Source of the DNA: Sistotremastrum niveocremeum HHB9708
Lineage: Eukaryota > Basidiomycota > Agaricomycetes > Sistotremastrales > Sistotremastraceae
DNA length: 64,000 nt
NCBI GenBank assembly: GCA_001630475.1
Contig: KV419410.1
Span: forward strand, 1 to 64,000
Reading direction: 5' to 3'
Of the stretch, positions 61,289 through 64,000 are shown in pieces (the stretch's first letter is position 1; each line of letters opens with the position of its first letter). A program made the position numbers and the translations under genes. The notes under the pieces are model-generated. The model was not told the origin of the DNA, did not search any database, and saw only the letters and a program-made list of their open reading frames with translations.

Positions 61289-61740
61289 GGGGCAGGCGGC
61301 AGGGCAGCGCTATGCTATACCGATAGCAGATACATAGTGAACCATAATGTAAGATGCCTTTCAATCGAAGAGAATTCAGGTGTGGTCCGGCAACCGAAGA
61401 GCTTTTCATATGCCCTTGCGGGGTCAGATTTCATTTCGTTTAGCACGTGGCGGTCGGCAGTCCCTGGCTCCATTAAGGCACCCGTTTTCTTCATGCAGAC
61501 TCTGAAAGAAAAACGACCATGTGTGAACCTTCCCCTAAGTCCCCTTCTATTTTCTAATACAGTAAGACACGGGACTACAACACCCCGGTAATACAAAGCT
61601 CGAACTCGATCATGATCACGTCCGTTCGTCCAAGAAGTGTAAAGCAAAATACAAAGAAGCAAGCCAGCAATCAATTCCTATCCAAACACAGAAGCCAAAA
61701 AAGAAAAACGAGCGAATTTTCATAATGCGGCGTAACCAAT

Positions 61741-64000
61741 TCATGCCTTAGCGAAATATTGAGCCTTGATGACGTCGGCCATCCTTTCGGCGATAGCGAT
61801 GACAGTAGCGGTCGGGTGACCAGAGATTTGATGCGGGAAAACACTAGCGTCCACGATGCGCAAATTCTCGAATCCATGAACTCGAAGCGATGGGTCCACG
61901 ACGGACGTTTCAGGAGAACTGCCCATACGTGCCGTGCCAACGGGATGGTACAAAGTCTCGCAATGTGACTTGATCCATTCTCGTATTTCCGAGTCGGTGA
62001 CTACAAATTTTATCAATTGATGTATGCGCGGCGATAAGAAATCAGGGACTTACTGGTGTCTGGATCAGAGTCTCCAAGCCAAAATACGTCGTTGGGGTCT
62101 TGGCTGCGAGGCCTGAAATCCAAGCGACGACGGAGAGGGTCCGACCTAGCCACTCGAAGTGACAAGCGGACGGCCTTGATGAGGACGTTCATGTCGTTCG
62201 GCTCCGCAAAATAACTGCCACCATCAATGTCAGTGAATACGACCACTGTAGACGTCGAGGAGAAACTTACTTGGCATCCATAATGGGCGACGAGAATGGA
62301 TCCGAGGACGCGAGTGTGACCTTTCCTCGACTAACAGGTCGTAAAAGAGTAGGTGCCTGGAGCGGTGTCAGAACAGAATATGGAAAGACAGTTGAATACG
62401 AACTAAAGATATGACCTCGGTTCCGGGAGGTGCTGGCTGGAATCCGTGGTCGATAAAGGCCATCGGAGCCCACAAAATCTCGATGTCGGGAGCGCCAGGG
62501 CCGGATGCTACATCTTGTGTTGCGATACCGAGAGAAGCTTCTGATCCATAAGGAAGGGATTCGTCGTCGCTTCGAACGAACGCCGCTCCGGCACCAACGA
62601 GAGCACCTAACATGCCACCTCCAGTCGCCAGCCATCGAACAAGAGGGATCAAAGATCCGAGAGGTGTGCCGAGGTAGTCGAGAGATGTCTTAGGTACAGC
62701 GCGGAAGGGTATAGCACCAGACATGATGTGCTAAGAAAGGCGACTTAGAAGCGGCAAAAATATCAAAGAAAACACGTACGTCCATCAAATTATAGCCAAG
62801 CTGTGGGATATCTCTAATTACTGGGATTCCATGTCTCTTCAGTTCTGACTCGGGTCCAAGCCCAGAAAGCTTCAGAATCTGAGGGGTGTTGATAGCGCCT
62901 GCTGACACGATAACCTCTCGCCCAGCGAAAACTACGAATCGCTCGGGGCCTGCTGGTTTTCCTGCGCTCGGAGTATTGGCAAGCTCGACCCCGATGACCT
63001 TTGCGCTGTCCGTGGAGAATAGAAGTCTAGTGGTTGTTGCTTGAAGTACGATGCGAAGGTTCTTTCGAGATTTCTTGAGTAAGGGAGTAATATATGCAGT
63101 TGCGGCGGAGCTCCCTAGTATAATCAATGTCTGGTTTCGTTTCATCACAAGAAAAACCTTACTTTGTCCTCGAGCGTCAATAAAGCCAGGGAAGTGATTC
63201 GCTCCAAGTGTTCCGGCGGGGGTATTGAAGTCACTTGGAACGGAGTTATATCTCAGTTTGATGGACCAAGCAACAAACTTACGGGTTGTATGGCACGCCG
63301 ACCGCTTTGAAAGACTCCAGAACATCGTCGCACACTTTCTGAAGGAGATATTAGCGCATATATAGACCCGATTTAGAAGACTCACCGGTCGCGGAGGGTA
63401 TCCAGTATGCCACAGGCCGTCGGTACCTCTGTGCGAGGGGTTGATGTCAGCATGAAGAGCGTTCGACGTGTACTTTTCCGATTTTCGAAAGTACGGACGC
63501 ATAGTGGCGTACGACCAACCGGGAGCGTCGGTAGCCCATTGATCGAAATCTTGGGGAGCGGCGTGGTGGTACATCATGGCGTTAATGGAAGAGCAGCCTC
63601 CCAACATCTTCCCGCGAGGCCAGAAGAGCTTGCGTCCGTCGAGAGCTGCCTGAGGAGTAGTCTCATAGTTCCAGTCGTGTTGACCTCTAACACGTCTTAT
63701 TAGCAACACGATACGGCAGAAAGAAATAGGGGTCACTTGAAGAGTTTGCCGAACGTCAAAGGTATCTTGGAGAACAGTTCGTCTTTGTGGCTGAGGACGA
63801 GTCAGATGGTGTGTTGAAAGTTGGAAATGAAAGTACCTTTTGCCCGCTTCGACGAGCAGGACAGAAATTGAGGGGTCCTCGGACAGTCTGTTGGCAAGGA
63901 CGCATCCGGCAGTGCCTAAAGGTCATAAGCACGACGTTGGACGAGATGATGAGCAGCTACCTCCTCCTACGATGACATAATCGAATTGCCTGTGAGAGAC
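61741..64000 (-). CDS. GMC oxidoreductase (FAD-dependent alcohol oxidase/dehydrogenase), 5' end outside window
   Basis: Minus-strand exons read FDYVIVGGG / TAGCVLANRLSEDPSISVLL (FAD-binding GxGxxG, split by an intron near 63930-63975), TTPQAALDGRKLFWPRGKML, GGCSSINAMMYHHAAPQDFD, REVIVSAGAINTPQILKLSG (GMC signature 2), GLGPESELKRHGI, and the C-terminal CETLYHPVGTARMG, DPSLRVHGFENLRIVDASVF and GHPTATVIAIAERMADVI with the catalytic His pair. The stop is at 61741-61743. These flavoenzymes oxidise alcohols (aryl-alcohol, methanol, glucose, choline); the substrate cannot be read from the motifs. The first exon(s), including any signal peptide, lie beyond the right edge. Confidence 0.88.

Overview
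This window looks like nuclear DNA of an agaricomycete (mushroom-forming basidiomycete) fungus. Protein-coding genes carry many introns of about 45-60 bp, mostly GT-AG with some GC-AG. The repeats are families typical of this group: a Tnp2-type CACTA element, a Plavaka element, a MULE, a small gag-only LTR element and several MITEs. All gene models below were assembled by hand from conserved protein motifs and splice signals. Where exon lengths were summed, the frame closed.

Layout. The window has two parts. From 1 to about 28.6 kb it is repeat-rich and poor in ordinary genes. It starts with a decayed alpha-actinin copy (minus strand, 0.2-1.0 kb), followed by a TET/JBP-like 2-oxoglutarate dioxygenase gene with an intact catalytic core and a broken-looking N-terminus (1.9-3.6 kb). 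Next comes a nest of transposons (4.3-9.8 kb): a solo LTR with a 5-bp target duplication, and a gag gene holding four separate insertions, one of which contains a further element. The gag element's 3' LTR abuts a MULE transposase fragment that itself contains a TA-flanked MITE. After a quiet stretch come a second hAT-type MITE copy (12.5-13.0 kb), one or two unrecognised spliced minus-strand genes (13.3-15.5 kb), a truncated Plavaka element (16.0-18.1 kb) and a full-length Tnp2/CACTA transposase gene (18.1-21.8 kb). About 6.8 kb follow with no recognisable gene.

From 28.6 kb to the right edge the window is gene-dense housekeeping DNA: ERG27, a SUN-domain protein, proline iminopeptidase, PP2A catalytic subunit, a small mitochondrial protein, CCT5, NDUFAF7, eIF6, an extended SDR, ERG28, OLA1, a small Ser/Thr-rich surface protein, uridine kinase/UPRT, a VCX1-type Ca2+/H+ exchanger, an F-box/LRR protein, COQ4, ARPC2 and a GMC oxidoreductase that runs off the right edge.

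How the genes relate. There are no operons. Several neighbours are divergent pairs with short shared 5' regions: COQ4/ARPC2 with only 79 bp between start codons, SDR/ERG28 with 189 bp, PP2A/mitochondrial protein with 207 bp, NDUFAF7/eIF6 with 285 bp. Two functions recur. ERG27 and ERG28 both belong to the sterol C-4 demethylation complex. NDUFAF7, COQ4 and the small presequence-bearing protein point to mitochondria. These look like chance neighbourhood, not a biosynthetic cluster. The most unusual signals are the datable transposon nest, the TET/JBP gene beside it, and the intron architecture (an 8-nt microexon, a stop-codon-only exon, repeated GC-AG introns).
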